This document shows, piece after piece, positions 27,298-35,697 of a DNA stretch of 64,000 nucleotides; within the stretch, counting starts at the first letter, position 1, and every line of letters begins with the position of its first letter. This DNA comes from Halieaceae bacterium (lineage in GTDB: Bacteria; Pseudomonadota; Gammaproteobacteria; Pseudomonadales; Halieaceae), in assembly GCA_028280635.1 (NCBI GenBank), contig JANQLM010000045.1:1-64000 (forward strand). The letters run 5' to 3'. The position numbers were made by a program, and so were the translations under genes. Under the pieces are notes generated by a model. It had not been told where the DNA came from. It did no database searches and worked only from the letters and a program-made list of their open reading frames with translations.

Positions 27298-28926
27298 ATG
27301 ACGTCTCAGCAAAAACCCGACTATGATGCCATCGCCATCGGCGCAGGTTTCGCAGGCCTCGCCCTGATCCACTACCTGCGCGATGCAGGTCTGTCTATCA
27401 AGGTTTTCGACAAGGCCTCCGACATCGGCGGCACCTGGACCTGGAACCGCTACCCCGGCGCTGCCACCGACAGTGAGAGTTACTACTACTGCCTAACCTT
27501 CTCCAGGGAACTGCTGCAGGAGTACCACTGGACAAAGCGCTACCCCGGTTGGGAAGAAGTGCTGGGTTATATGCATTTCGTGGCCGACAAATGTGATATG
27601 TGGCCGCACATCCAGCTCAACACCGAGATCGTCAGCGCAGACTTTCAGCAGGACAGCGGTCACTGGCTGCTGAAAACCGCCGGCGGTGAAGAGTTCACCT
27701 GCAAGTATCTTGTCAGCGGCATGGGTATGATCTCCGAGCCGGTGATTCCGAAGGTCGACGGCATGGACCGCTTCAAGGGCCCCCTGTTCCACTCCTGCCG
27801 CTGGCCGGAAGACCTGGACTACAGCGGCAAGCGGGTCGGTATCATCGGTGCCGGCGCCACCACGGTGCAGATGGTGCCGGTGATGGCGGAGACAGCCGGC
27901 AGCGTCACCGTGTTCCACCGCACCCCCAACTTCATCCTGCCCGCCATGCAGAAGCCGATGACGCCGGAGTGGGAAAAGGAAATCAAGGACCACTACGACG
28001 ACATCGTTGCCAAGTGCCGCAACCACGTGTTCGGCATGGCCTTCGACAGCCCGGTGGGTCGCAACGCGGTGGACACGCCGCCGGACGAGGTCCAGCGCAT
28101 TTTCGAAGAACACTGGCAGGGCAGTTTCCGCTGGGTGTTCGAAACTTTCGACGACCTGCTTGCCAGCCAGCAAGCCAACGACATGGCCTCCCAGTTCATC
28201 ATCGACAAGATGCGCGAGCGCATCGAGGACCCGGAGATCGCCGACATTCTGGTGCCCAAGCTGGGAGACTATCCCCTGTTTGCCAAGCGCCCTCCCCTGG
28301 ACCACGGCTATCTCGAGGCTTATGCCCGCGACAATGTGCACCTGGTGGATATCAAGAACAAGGAGCCGATCGTCGAGATCACCGAGACCGGCATCCGCAC
28401 CAGCGAGAACGACTACGAGTTCGACATCATCGTGCTGTCCACGGGCTTCCGTGCTTACACCGGTGCGCTGGAAGCCTTCCCGATTCGCGGCAAGAGCGGC
28501 CAGAGCCTGAGGGAGAAGTGGGACCAGACCTCCAACTCGTTGATGGGTGTGGCCGTTGCCGACTTCCCCAACCTGTTCATGATCACCGGTCCCCAGGCGC
28601 CCTTTGCCAACCTGCCTACCTCCATCGAACAGAACGTCATGTACGTCACCGACTGCATCAAGAAGATGGAAAGCGAAGGCTACGACACATTCGAAGCCAA
28701 ACAGGACGCTGAGGACGAGTGGTCGGCACATGTCGCCGATGTTCACCGACAGACCCTGATGAATGTGGGCGACACGGTGCACTCCTGGATGATGGGCGCC
28801 AATATTGAGAAACACGCGCCGCGTGTGCTGATCTACTTTGGCGGCGCCAATGTCTACTACGACCGGCTGCGCGAGTCCGTGAACGACGACTTCCCGGAGC
28901 TTGATTTCGAGAAACTGGCCGGTTGA
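27298..28926 (+). CDS. Baeyer-Villiger-type flavin monooxygenase
   Basis: A 542-residue class B flavoprotein monooxygenase. It has the FAD loop GAGFAG (residues 15-20), GGTWTWNRYPGAATDSESYYY, the Baeyer-Villiger fingerprint FKGPLFHSCRWP (159-170), and the NADPH loop IGAGATT (183-189). It should insert oxygen next to a ketone, giving an ester or lactone, in the cytoplasm. It lies between acyl-CoA dehydrogenase and SDR on the plus strand, and an alpha/beta hydrolase in the divergent run could open the lactone. A cyclic ketone substrate is inferred. Confidence 0.93.
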   Translation: MTSQQKPDYDAIAIGAGFAGLALIHYLRDAGLSIKVFDKASDIGGTWTWNRYPGAATDSESYYYCLTFSRELLQEYHWTKRYPGWEEVLGYMHFVADKCDMWPHIQLNTEIVSADFQQDSGHWLLKTAGGEEFTCKYLVSGMGMISEPVIPKVDGMDRFKGPLFHSCRWPEDLDYSGKRVGIIGAGATTVQMVPVMAETAGSVTVFHRTPNFILPAMQKPMTPEWEKEIKDHYDDIVAKCRNHVFGMAFDSPVGRNAVDTPPDEVQRIFEEHWQGSFRWVFETFDDLLASQQANDMASQFIIDKMRERIEDPEIADILVPKLGDYPLFAKRPPLDHGYLEAYARDNVHLVDIKNKEPIVEITETGIRTSENDYEFDIIVLSTGFRAYTGALEAFPIRGKSGQSLREKWDQTSNSLMGVAVADFPNLFMITGPQAPFANLPTSIEQNVMYVTDCIKKMESEGYDTFEAKQDAEDEWSAHVADVHRQTLMNVGDTVHSWMMGANIEKHAPRVLIYFGGANVYYDRLRESVNDDFPELDFEKLAG

Positions 28927-29003
28927 GCAAGGTCATGACGACGCGATAACAGCACGGCGCCGCAGGGCGCCGTTTGTTTCTCTGGCTTCGGAGGATTCCC
29001 AGC

Positions 29004-29750
29004 ATGAACAGGAATATTGCCATTGTCGGTGGGACCGGCGGCCTGGGCAGCGCGATTTGCCAGCGCCTCGGGGCACCCGACACCACATTGCTGATTGGCT
29101 ATCGCAGCAATGCGGAGGCTGCCCAGACCCTGGTGGAGGGCATCCGCCAGGCAGGCGGCGAGGCCAGCGCAAAGCCAGTTGACCTGCGCGACACGGCATC
29201 CGTGGAAGCGTTTCTGGACAGCGCCGGTGACGAACTGACGGGCGTTATCAACGCCGTGGGCCCGGCAATTCCCCTGCGGCCACTGGTTGAGGTCAGCAGC
29301 GACGAGTTTCGCGACATCATGGACATTGATGTCATCGGCGCCTTCAATCTGTTGACCGCTGCCGCACGCCGCTTTGTGGCCGCAGGCCGTGGCAGCATGG
29401 TGCAGTTGTTGACCACCGCGGTGCTGCGCACCCTGGAGGACGACGGCATGTCGGGAATTCCCAAAACCGCCATCGCCGGCATCGTCAGGCAACTGGCCCG
29501 CGAGGTGGGCCGCTCGGGTGTGCGCATTAACGCAGTGGCGCCCGGCGTGATCGACGCCGGTATCGTGCACTCCTCTTTTACCGTCGACAGCGTGGCCCAG
29601 GCCGTTATCGAACGCTGCCTGGAACGCACGCCCATGCCGCGGCTGGGCCAACCGGAAGAAGTCGCGGAACTGGTGGCTTTCCTGCTCGAGGACGGCGTCG
29701 CCTACGTCAACGGCCAGATCATCGGCATCGACGGCGGTTACAGCGCCTGA
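29004..29750 (+). CDS. SDR-family oxidoreductase
   Basis: A 248-residue SDR starting at 29004 with a GGAGG site nine nt upstream. The loop GGTGGLGSA replaces the usual TGxxxGIG, and NAVG stands where NNAG is normal. The usual YxxxK reads GIPKTA: the tyrosine position in MSGIPKTA is occupied by Gly or another residue, so only Lys is left. Such atypical SDRs often reduce rather than oxidise, or have lost classical catalysis. It follows the monooxygenase by 77 nt. Confidence 0.85.
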   Translation: MNRNIAIVGGTGGLGSAICQRLGAPDTTLLIGYRSNAEAAQTLVEGIRQAGGEASAKPVDLRDTASVEAFLDSAGDELTGVINAVGPAIPLRPLVEVSSDEFRDIMDIDVIGAFNLLTAAARRFVAAGRGSMVQLLTTAVLRTLEDDGMSGIPKTAIAGIVRQLAREVGRSGVRINAVAPGVIDAGIVHSSFTVDSVAQAVIERCLERTPMPRLGQPEEVAELVAFLLEDGVAYVNGQIIGIDGGYSA

Positions 29751-29753
29751 GGC

Positions 29754-30200
29754 TCAGGCGAGGTCAGAGCGGTGAAAGCGCAGCTCCCCTACCAGGTCGC
29801 CCTGGATGTTACGTGAGACGAAGCGCCAGGTGCCGTCCACACATTCAAACAGGTCGTCGTAGCGCCCGACAAAAATCGCCTGCAGAGGCAGCTCGGGCGG
29901 TACCGCCTGCATGACCGTGATATAGGAACGAGCGGTAGCCCGGGTCTCGTTTTCCACGTTGATTTCCAGATTGCTCATGCAATGCTTGGTATGCGGCACG
30001 CCGCCATCGTAAAGGATGACGGCCTTCAGCCGTTCAGCCACCTCAGTCGCCCCCACCGCGGGCCCGGCGGGTTCCCCCACTACCGACCAGCTACCGTGCT
30101 CAAACAGCGCCGCAAAGCCCTCGATGTCACCGGCGTCGATCAGGTAGCAATAGTCATTCATCAGGCGCCGAATGGCGCACTCCGCTTCTGCCCTGTCCAT
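29754..30200 (-). CDS. SnoaL-like (NTF2-fold) protein
   Basis: A 148-residue SnoaL-like protein with CAIRRLMNDYCYLIDAGDIEGFAALFEHGSW and a terminal FVSRNIQGDLVG segment. It stands three nt from the convergent SDR and 14 nt from the SDR at 30215 on its own strand, so it is probably cotranscribed with that SDR. Function as isomerase, dehydratase or hydrolase cannot be settled. Confidence 0.83.
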   Translation of the reverse strand: MDRAEAECAIRRLMNDYCYLIDAGDIEGFAALFEHGSWSVVGEPAGPAVGATEVAERLKAVILYDGGVPHTKHCMSNLEINVENETRATARSYITVMQAVPPELPLQAIFVGRYDDLFECVDGTWRFVSRNIQGDLVGELRFHRSDLA

Positions 30201-30214
30201 GCGCTGCTCCCGCC

Positions 30215-31054
30215 TCAGTCCATACCGGACTTGCCCGCCTCACGCACCAGCGGCCGGTACTCGGCAAAGCGCGGGGCGCCGGGCATGGCGCCGGTGGTCA
30301 CACCGGCGTCGACTGTCAGCGTATGGCCGCTGGTATAGCCGGATTCATCGCTGGCCAGCCAAAGGGCCGCATTGGCGACATCCTCGGCCAGCCCAGGCCG
30401 CCCCTTCAGAGGTGACTCATCTGCCAGCATCTTGTGGGTACCTTTCACATCGGTGTGATCATTGAGGTAGGCGTCGGCGACCATGGGTGTGGCCACGCTG
30501 TAAGGCGCTATGGCATTGACGCGAATGCCCCGTGAACCCAGTTCAGCGCCGACGTTCTTGGTCAGTCCGACTACCGCCGTCTTCGCCGCCGCGTAAGCGT
30601 GTGGCCCCAGCCCACCGGTGACACCGGCGACACTGGACATACTGATAATCGCGCCCGACTCCTGTGGCTTCATCACCCGGGCGGCATGCTTCATGCCAAA
30701 GAACACGCCGTTGAGCATGATGTCCAGGGTGAAGGACCACTCCTCCACGGGCGTGGTGTCGATAGGCCCGATGGCGCCGACAATACCCGCATTGTTGAAC
30801 ATGATGTCCAGCTTGCCGAACCGGGAGACCGCGGCATCTACCAAGCCTGCGACATCGTCCTCTTTGGTCACGTCGCAGCGCTGGAAGATTGCCGCCTCTC
30901 CCAGCTCCTCCGCAAGGGCGACGCCCTGCTGTTCCTGGATATCGCCAATGACGACCTGGCAGCCCTCGGCAATAAACAGTTTCGCCGTCGCCGCGCCAAT
31001 ACCACTGGCTGCGCCGGTAATGGCAGCAACTTTACCGTTCAGTCTTGTGCTCAT
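30215..31054 (-). CDS. SDR-family oxidoreductase
   Basis: A 279-residue classical SDR starting at ATG 31054 (MSTRLNGKVAAITGAASGIG), with GGAG nine nt upstream. TGAASGIGAATA, FNNAGIVG and YAAAKTAV mark cofactor and active sites, with serine in SMSSVAG. The frame extends upstream to 31144 but lacks a start there that would fit. It heads a two-gene unit with the SnoaL gene at 29754. Dehydrogenation of a pathway alcohol is likely. Confidence 0.92.
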   Translation of the reverse strand: MSTRLNGKVAAITGAASGIGAATAKLFIAEGCQVVIGDIQEQQGVALAEELGEAAIFQRCDVTKEDDVAGLVDAAVSRFGKLDIMFNNAGIVGAIGPIDTTPVEEWSFTLDIMLNGVFFGMKHAARVMKPQESGAIISMSSVAGVTGGLGPHAYAAAKTAVVGLTKNVGAELGSRGIRVNAIAPYSVATPMVADAYLNDHTDVKGTHKMLADESPLKGRPGLAEDVANAALWLASDESGYTSGHTLTVDAGVTTGAMPGAPRFAEYRPLVREAGKSGMD

Positions 31055-31224
31055 ACTGTAACTCCTGCATGAAAGTGTGGAAGGGTTTTGTCTGGTCGAC
31101 CGAGCCCGGCATGCCTGCATTGCGGACAAGCGGCGCGTGTGCACCGAACCCGGGAACTGCGGTGGCAGCCCGTTCGTCGCCAGTCAGGCCGCATGGCGAC
31201 TGCTGACAGCGGCCCGGATTGAAT

Positions 31225-31800
31225 CTAAACCGAGTAAAACTGGCAGATCAGGTCATCCGGTGCATAGTGGCCGACTGTCTCACGGGGAATATCATCGAAG
31301 CCCTGGCTGGAGGATGGCTCGATGCGCGCCCAGTCGGTCATGCCGGTACGATGCACAATTTTCCACGCGCCGTCCCGAAGCTCGAAGTTGTCGATATAGC
31401 GACCCCCGACAAAGTAGTCCATCTCGTTGTCGAAAGCCTGCGCGCCGGCCAGGGGATCACTCTTCGGACGCACCAGGTGGAAGGCCGTGAAGTAGGTTTC
31501 CACGTTGGCGTGGCTATCGTCGACGAAATCGACAAGCGTATTGCCCATCTGGTGATGAGTCCTGGAGTAGGTGGTCAGCAGGCCCAGGGCAAAGCGCACG
31601 AAATCCCCTGGCTCCTCCGGACTGGAGGGCGCCGCGGGGTCGGAGGACGGCCCCTGGTAGAAATGATAGTGGGTGGAACCCGGATGGAAGACGCTGCGCA
31701 GCAGCGCGTCGTCCATCCGGTCGATGGCGCGGGCATAGCGGAAGATGACTTCCGCTATTTCCTGTTTGGCCAGCAGTTGTTCCAGCTTATCCTCCGCCAT
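31225..31800 (-). CDS. SnoaL-like (NTF2-fold) protein
   Basis: A 191-residue SnoaL-like protein starting at ATG 31800, with GGGGAGA just upstream. The first half contains IAEVIFRYARAIDRMDDALLRSVFHPGSTHYHF, which is of the SnoaL_4-like type. It is longer than the others in the cluster. The TonB receptor 2 stop lies 31 nt upstream of its start, so it may be read from the same transcript as the receptor. Substrate unknown. Confidence 0.83.
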   Translation of the reverse strand: MAEDKLEQLLAKQEIAEVIFRYARAIDRMDDALLRSVFHPGSTHYHFYQGPSSDPAAPSSPEEPGDFVRFALGLLTTYSRTHHQMGNTLVDFVDDSHANVETYFTAFHLVRPKSDPLAGAQAFDNEMDYFVGGRYIDNFELRDGAWKIVHRTGMTDWARIEPSSSQGFDDIPRETVGHYAPDDLICQFYSV

Positions 31801-31830
31801 GCTGCGCTCTCCCCGGTCGCGAATCCCCAA

Positions 31831-34131
31831 TCAATCGTTCCAGTCGTACACCAGTTCGGCACCCCAGACACGCGGCGGGCGAGTGGCGGCATAGGACCAC
31901 AGGCCGGCCACGTCATAGCCGTGGGTGTAGCCGTCTTCGTCCGTCAGGTTGCGACCGAACAGGCTGAAAGTGAAGTTATTGATGCTGTAGTTGATCGAGG
32001 CATCGACCAGATGCTGCGCATCGTTTTCCAGCTCCGGAGAGTTGGCCACATTCACGAAGTGCTCGCCGATGTAATGGTAGGCGACACGCACCCAGGCATT
32101 GCCTCCCGCAAGCTCCCACTCATAGGTGGCGTCGATCGTGCCGGTCCAGTCAGGGGCGCGACGGAAGTCGATATCGGACAGGTCGACGACACCGCCATTG
32201 ATGTCGGTGTACTGGAAATCATCGTACTCACTATCCAGGTAACCGAGATTGGCGCGCATGCTCAGGTTCTCGGACAGAAAGGCCTGTACGTCGAGCTCCG
32301 CACCGGCGATGGTAGCGCTTGAGGCGTTGGTGACCACAGTCTTCTGGCCCGTGCCCTCGTCAGAGGGCAACTGCAGTTCCTCCTGCTTGTCGTCGTATTC
32401 CATGTAGAACAGGTTGGCATTGAGTCGCAGCCGCTTGTCCCACCACTCGGACTTGATGCCCAACTCGTAGTTGTCAACGGTCTCGGTATCGTAGGGCTGG
32501 CGCGCCTCTTCCAGGCTGTTCACCCTGCCGTTGAAGCCGCCGCTGCGATAGCCTTTTGAATAGGTGGCAAACAGCATGACATCGTCATTAACTGCGTAGC
32601 GGCCGCCGATCCGGGGTGTAAACTCATCCCAGGTTTCATTGGGGTGATCGCTAAAGGGATCGGTGATGGTGTTGATATTGCCGAACTGCCTGGATTCCTT
32701 TTCGTCCTCGGTGTACCGGCCGCCAAGGGTCAGGGTGAACTGGTCGGTCAGGGCGTAATCGGCCTCGAAAAACGCGGCAAAAGACTCCGTAGTCTGCTGA
32801 GAAAACTGGAAGATATCCAGAATGGTTCCGGGTACTGGGAAACCCACCCAGCTATTCAGGTCGATGCTGTACTCGGAATCCCAGTAATACAGCCCACCGA
32901 CGTAGGTCAGCTTACCGCCCGCATCGTAGGTCAGGCGCAGCTCATGTGTGTCCTGCTCGTAGTCGGCCGGGCGATTGGTGCCGTACAGGAACTCCGGGGT
33001 GCCGTCCCAGTTGGACACGATTTCCTCCTGCGACTCCCAACGCCCGAACAGGTAGTCGACGCGATAGTCATCGTTGAGATCCCAGCGGGCCTCCAGGGTG
33101 TAGAAGTCAGTTTCGAAGCTGGCATTCAGCGGCACGGGGATCGCATCGGCAGTGGGAGACGTCACGATGGGATTGTCACGGGTCGCCGGATCCGTGGGTG
33201 GCCGCAGGCCGACATTGGCGACTTCCAGGCGGTCACCGGTAATGGGGCGGTCCAGCGATGGCGAGCAGAACCCATAGTCGACATCATTACCCGGCAACTG
33301 CCCGGTATTGTTGCAGAACAGGTGACGATCCTGGCCGGTATTGAGCAGTGGCGGCGTGTCCTGGTCGATTTCCTCGTTCTGGTAGGTGAACTCCAGTTCG
33401 AGATTGTCGGATGCCTTCCACAACAAGTTAATGGCGTAGGTCTCGTAGTCGTTCGCTCCGACACCGTCCTCACCGGTCGCCACGTTGTCGTAGTAGCCGT
33501 CCTGCTGGTCACGCTTACCGAGCGTCACCTTGGCCGCCAGGTCCTCGGTGAGGCCAAAGTTGAAGATACCGTCGGCATAGAAGGTATCGAAGTCTTCGTA
33601 ACCGGCCCGTACCCGGGCACCCAGCTCACCCGTCGGCTGGGTATGCATCACATTGATGAGACCGCCGATGGTGTTGCGGCCAAACAGTGTTCCCTGCGGT
33701 CCGCGCAGCACCTCGATGCTGGCCAGGTCGATACTGCGCAGCAGCGACCCGGAGTTGGCACCGAGGAAGATGCCATTCACCACCACACCGACGGCGGGGT
33801 CGAAGTTCTTCTCCACGTCGGCCACACCGATACCGCGAATGAAGATGGCGGCCACACCGCCCGGGCCCTGGGCGGTGTCATCAATGATGAGGTTGGGTGA
33901 CACGCTGGACAGGTCGGTGAGGTCGCGGCCAAACATGCGATTGATTTCCGTCTGGTTCAGGGCGCTTACCGCTAGCCCGACGTCCTGCAGGTTTTCTTCG
34001 CGCTTACGCGCGGTGACGACAATTTCCTCGAGTGCGGGTGTCGCACCCTGGGCGTAGACGGGCACGGCGACGGGGCCGGACAGTGATGCCGCGGTGACGG
34101 CAATTGCGAGCTTTCTGGAACGAGTGTTCAT
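31831..34131 (-). CDS. TonB-dependent outer-membrane receptor 2
   Basis: A 766-residue receptor with signal peptide, TonB-box region LEEIVVTARKREENLQD, plug segment RGPQGTLFGRNTIGGLINV, and a barrel ending AELVYDWND. The last residue is not aromatic, unlike receptor 1. The plug motif and length resemble those of receptors found with lipid- and steroid-like catabolic genes. It is followed 31 nt later by a SnoaL gene. It should bring the hydrophobic substrate or a related one across the outer membrane. Confidence 0.94.
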   Translation of the reverse strand: MNTRSRKLAIAVTAASLSGPVAVPVYAQGATPALEEIVVTARKREENLQDVGLAVSALNQTEINRMFGRDLTDLSSVSPNLIIDDTAQGPGGVAAIFIRGIGVADVEKNFDPAVGVVVNGIFLGANSGSLLRSIDLASIEVLRGPQGTLFGRNTIGGLINVMHTQPTGELGARVRAGYEDFDTFYADGIFNFGLTEDLAAKVTLGKRDQQDGYYDNVATGEDGVGANDYETYAINLLWKASDNLELEFTYQNEEIDQDTPPLLNTGQDRHLFCNNTGQLPGNDVDYGFCSPSLDRPITGDRLEVANVGLRPPTDPATRDNPIVTSPTADAIPVPLNASFETDFYTLEARWDLNDDYRVDYLFGRWESQEEIVSNWDGTPEFLYGTNRPADYEQDTHELRLTYDAGGKLTYVGGLYYWDSEYSIDLNSWVGFPVPGTILDIFQFSQQTTESFAAFFEADYALTDQFTLTLGGRYTEDEKESRQFGNINTITDPFSDHPNETWDEFTPRIGGRYAVNDDVMLFATYSKGYRSGGFNGRVNSLEEARQPYDTETVDNYELGIKSEWWDKRLRLNANLFYMEYDDKQEELQLPSDEGTGQKTVVTNASSATIAGAELDVQAFLSENLSMRANLGYLDSEYDDFQYTDINGGVVDLSDIDFRRAPDWTGTIDATYEWELAGGNAWVRVAYHYIGEHFVNVANSPELENDAQHLVDASINYSINNFTFSLFGRNLTDEDGYTHGYDVAGLWSYAATRPPRVWGAELVYDWND

Positions 34132-34197
34132 GTGCTGTCTCCTGGGGAGTAATAGCTATTATTTTCAGGCGTGTGTGTATGGGACTTGGTCATCGGC

Positions 34198-34680
34198 TCA
34201 GCCCGGCGCCGACAGCACGGTGCCGGGTATCGGGTTGAAATAGTGAATCTGTACCGTGCGATGCAGGATCTTCCAGCAACCATCGCGCCTCTGCAGTTTG
34301 TCGGTATAGGTCGCTCCCACCATCTGGCAGGTTGGCCCCTCGTTGAGGGTGCCGATACAGTCGACGTCACAGACGGATTCAGCGTTGTCAGGGTCACTGA
34401 AGCTGATGCGCTGGTTGGTGCTCAGGTGATGGGTTTCCGCCCAGGCCGGCCACAGCACGTCGTGAACAGCCTCGTGAACGCCCCTGTGGTTTTCGAAACG
34501 TCCGAAGGGCGGGCCGATATCCCAGACGCAATCCTCCCACCAGATGGCGAGGAAACGTTCGTAATCCCGCTTGTCGAAACCGTGGCAGTAATCAGATGCC
34601 AGATCGCGAATGGCGATTCTGCTTTCGAGCTCGTCGATGCGAGCCACAAGCGCCGCGATGGCGGCCTGTTCTGTACCCAT
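34198..34680 (-). CDS. SnoaL-like (NTF2-fold) protein
   Basis: A 160-residue SnoaL-like protein with ELESRIAIRDLASDYCHGFDKRDYERFLAIWWEDCVWDIG, a segment of the SnoaL_4 type. It lies in front of TonB receptor 2 and is divergent from the SDR at 34912, with copy 2 of the 25-nt element in between. This suggests regulation by the factor that also acts at 25728. No reaction can be assigned. Confidence 0.83.
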   Translation of the reverse strand: MGTEQAAIAALVARIDELESRIAIRDLASDYCHGFDKRDYERFLAIWWEDCVWDIGPPFGRFENHRGVHEAVHDVLWPAWAETHHLSTNQRISFSDPDNAESVCDVDCIGTLNEGPTCQMVGATYTDKLQRRDGCWKILHRTVQIHYFNPIPGTVLSAPG

Positions 34681-34787
34681 GTCGCTCTATCTCGCCTTTA
34701 GTCACCGCTGCCCTGCCGGCCCGGGATGGGGACGGGTTCCCGGTCAAATGCGCGGTGCTCTTATATGGTCTATACTGCGAACGAAAA

Positions 34788-34812
34788 TGCTTGTTTGTGT
34801 CTAGCAAGTTTA
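34788..34812. promoter_or_regulatory. 25-nt element, copy 2
   Basis: Identical over 25 nt to 25728-25752. It lies in the divergent gap between a SnoaL gene and an SDR gene, the same kind of position as copy 1. The inverted repeat is shorter here, since only TGCT and AGCA match. A shared regulator is inferred. Confidence 0.6.
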
Positions 34813-34911
34813 GAGTAACTGCCATACAAGTCAATACTCTGCCCCCGGTGTTCGGGGGCCAAGGCTCCCTTCGGGTTGCGGTTCGGCAAAATTCGCGTGA
34901 GGAGAATCACC

Positions 34912-35661
34912 ATGCTGGAAGACGTTGTAAACAAGGTTGTAGTGATAACAGGCGCGGCCAGCGGCATCGGCGCGGGCCACGCCAGGGTATTCGGGGCGGC
35001 CGGAGTGAAGGTGGTGTGCGCCGATATCCAGGCAGACCAGGGCGAGTCGGTGGCTGCGGGGGTAAGGGACGCTGGCGGTGACGCTCGCTTTACCGAACTG
35101 GACGTCAGCAAGCTCGACAACTGGCAGGCGGCGGTTGAGGACACCCTATCCCACTACGGCCGGCTGGATTTCCTGGTCAACAATGCTGGCATCTACCGGC
35201 CCGCCGGCCTGGTAGAAGAATCAGAAGAAGCCTGGCAGCACATGGTGGCCATCAACCAATCCGGCGTCATGTATGGCATGAAATCGGTCATCCCGGCCAT
35301 GTTGAAAGCCGGCGGCGGGGCCATCGTCAACATCTCCTCGCTGTACGGGATTATTGGCAGTGCCGGATCGTTCAGCTACCACGCCACCAAGGGTGCGGTG
35401 CGCCTGATGACCAAGGCTGCAGCGATGGAGCACGTCAACGACGGTATACGGGTAAACTCGATCCACCCCGGCCAGATCGACACGCCCATTCTCGCCAACC
35501 TCACGCCAGAGCTGGATGCCGCCATCAAGGCCAGGATACCCATGGGCCGGCTGGGAGCGCCTGAAGAAGTCGCCAGGGCTTCACTGTTCCTCTGCTCCGA
35601 TATGGCGTCCTACATCACCGGAGAGGAACTGCGGGTGGATGGCGGCTGGTGCGCGACCTAA
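34912..35661 (+). CDS. SDR-family oxidoreductase
   Basis: A 249-residue classical SDR from ATG 34912, with GAGGAG eight nt upstream. It has TGAASGIGAGHA, VNNAGIYR, Ser in NISSLYG, and YHATKGAV at the active site. It is preceded by the 25-nt element and followed by the terminator hairpin of the convergent alcohol dehydrogenase. It should oxidise a secondary alcohol; the neighbouring SnoaL and SDR genes point to the same pathway. Confidence 0.92.
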   Translation: MLEDVVNKVVVITGAASGIGAGHARVFGAAGVKVVCADIQADQGESVAAGVRDAGGDARFTELDVSKLDNWQAAVEDTLSHYGRLDFLVNNAGIYRPAGLVEESEEAWQHMVAINQSGVMYGMKSVIPAMLKAGGGAIVNISSLYGIIGSAGSFSYHATKGAVRLMTKAAAMEHVNDGIRVNSIHPGQIDTPILANLTPELDAAIKARIPMGRLGAPEEVARASLFLCSDMASYITGEELRVDGGWCAT

Positions 35662-35689
35662 AAAAAAGGGTAGCGGCTTGGCGCTACCC
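35660..35689 (-). terminator. Terminator of the zinc alcohol dehydrogenase gene
   Basis: A perfect eight-bp stem (GGGTAGCG and CGCTACCC, loop of six) is followed on the minus strand by a run of eight T that overlaps the end of the convergent SDR gene. It lies nine nt past the stop at 35698. Confidence 0.85.
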
Positions 35690-35697
35690 CATCTGCC

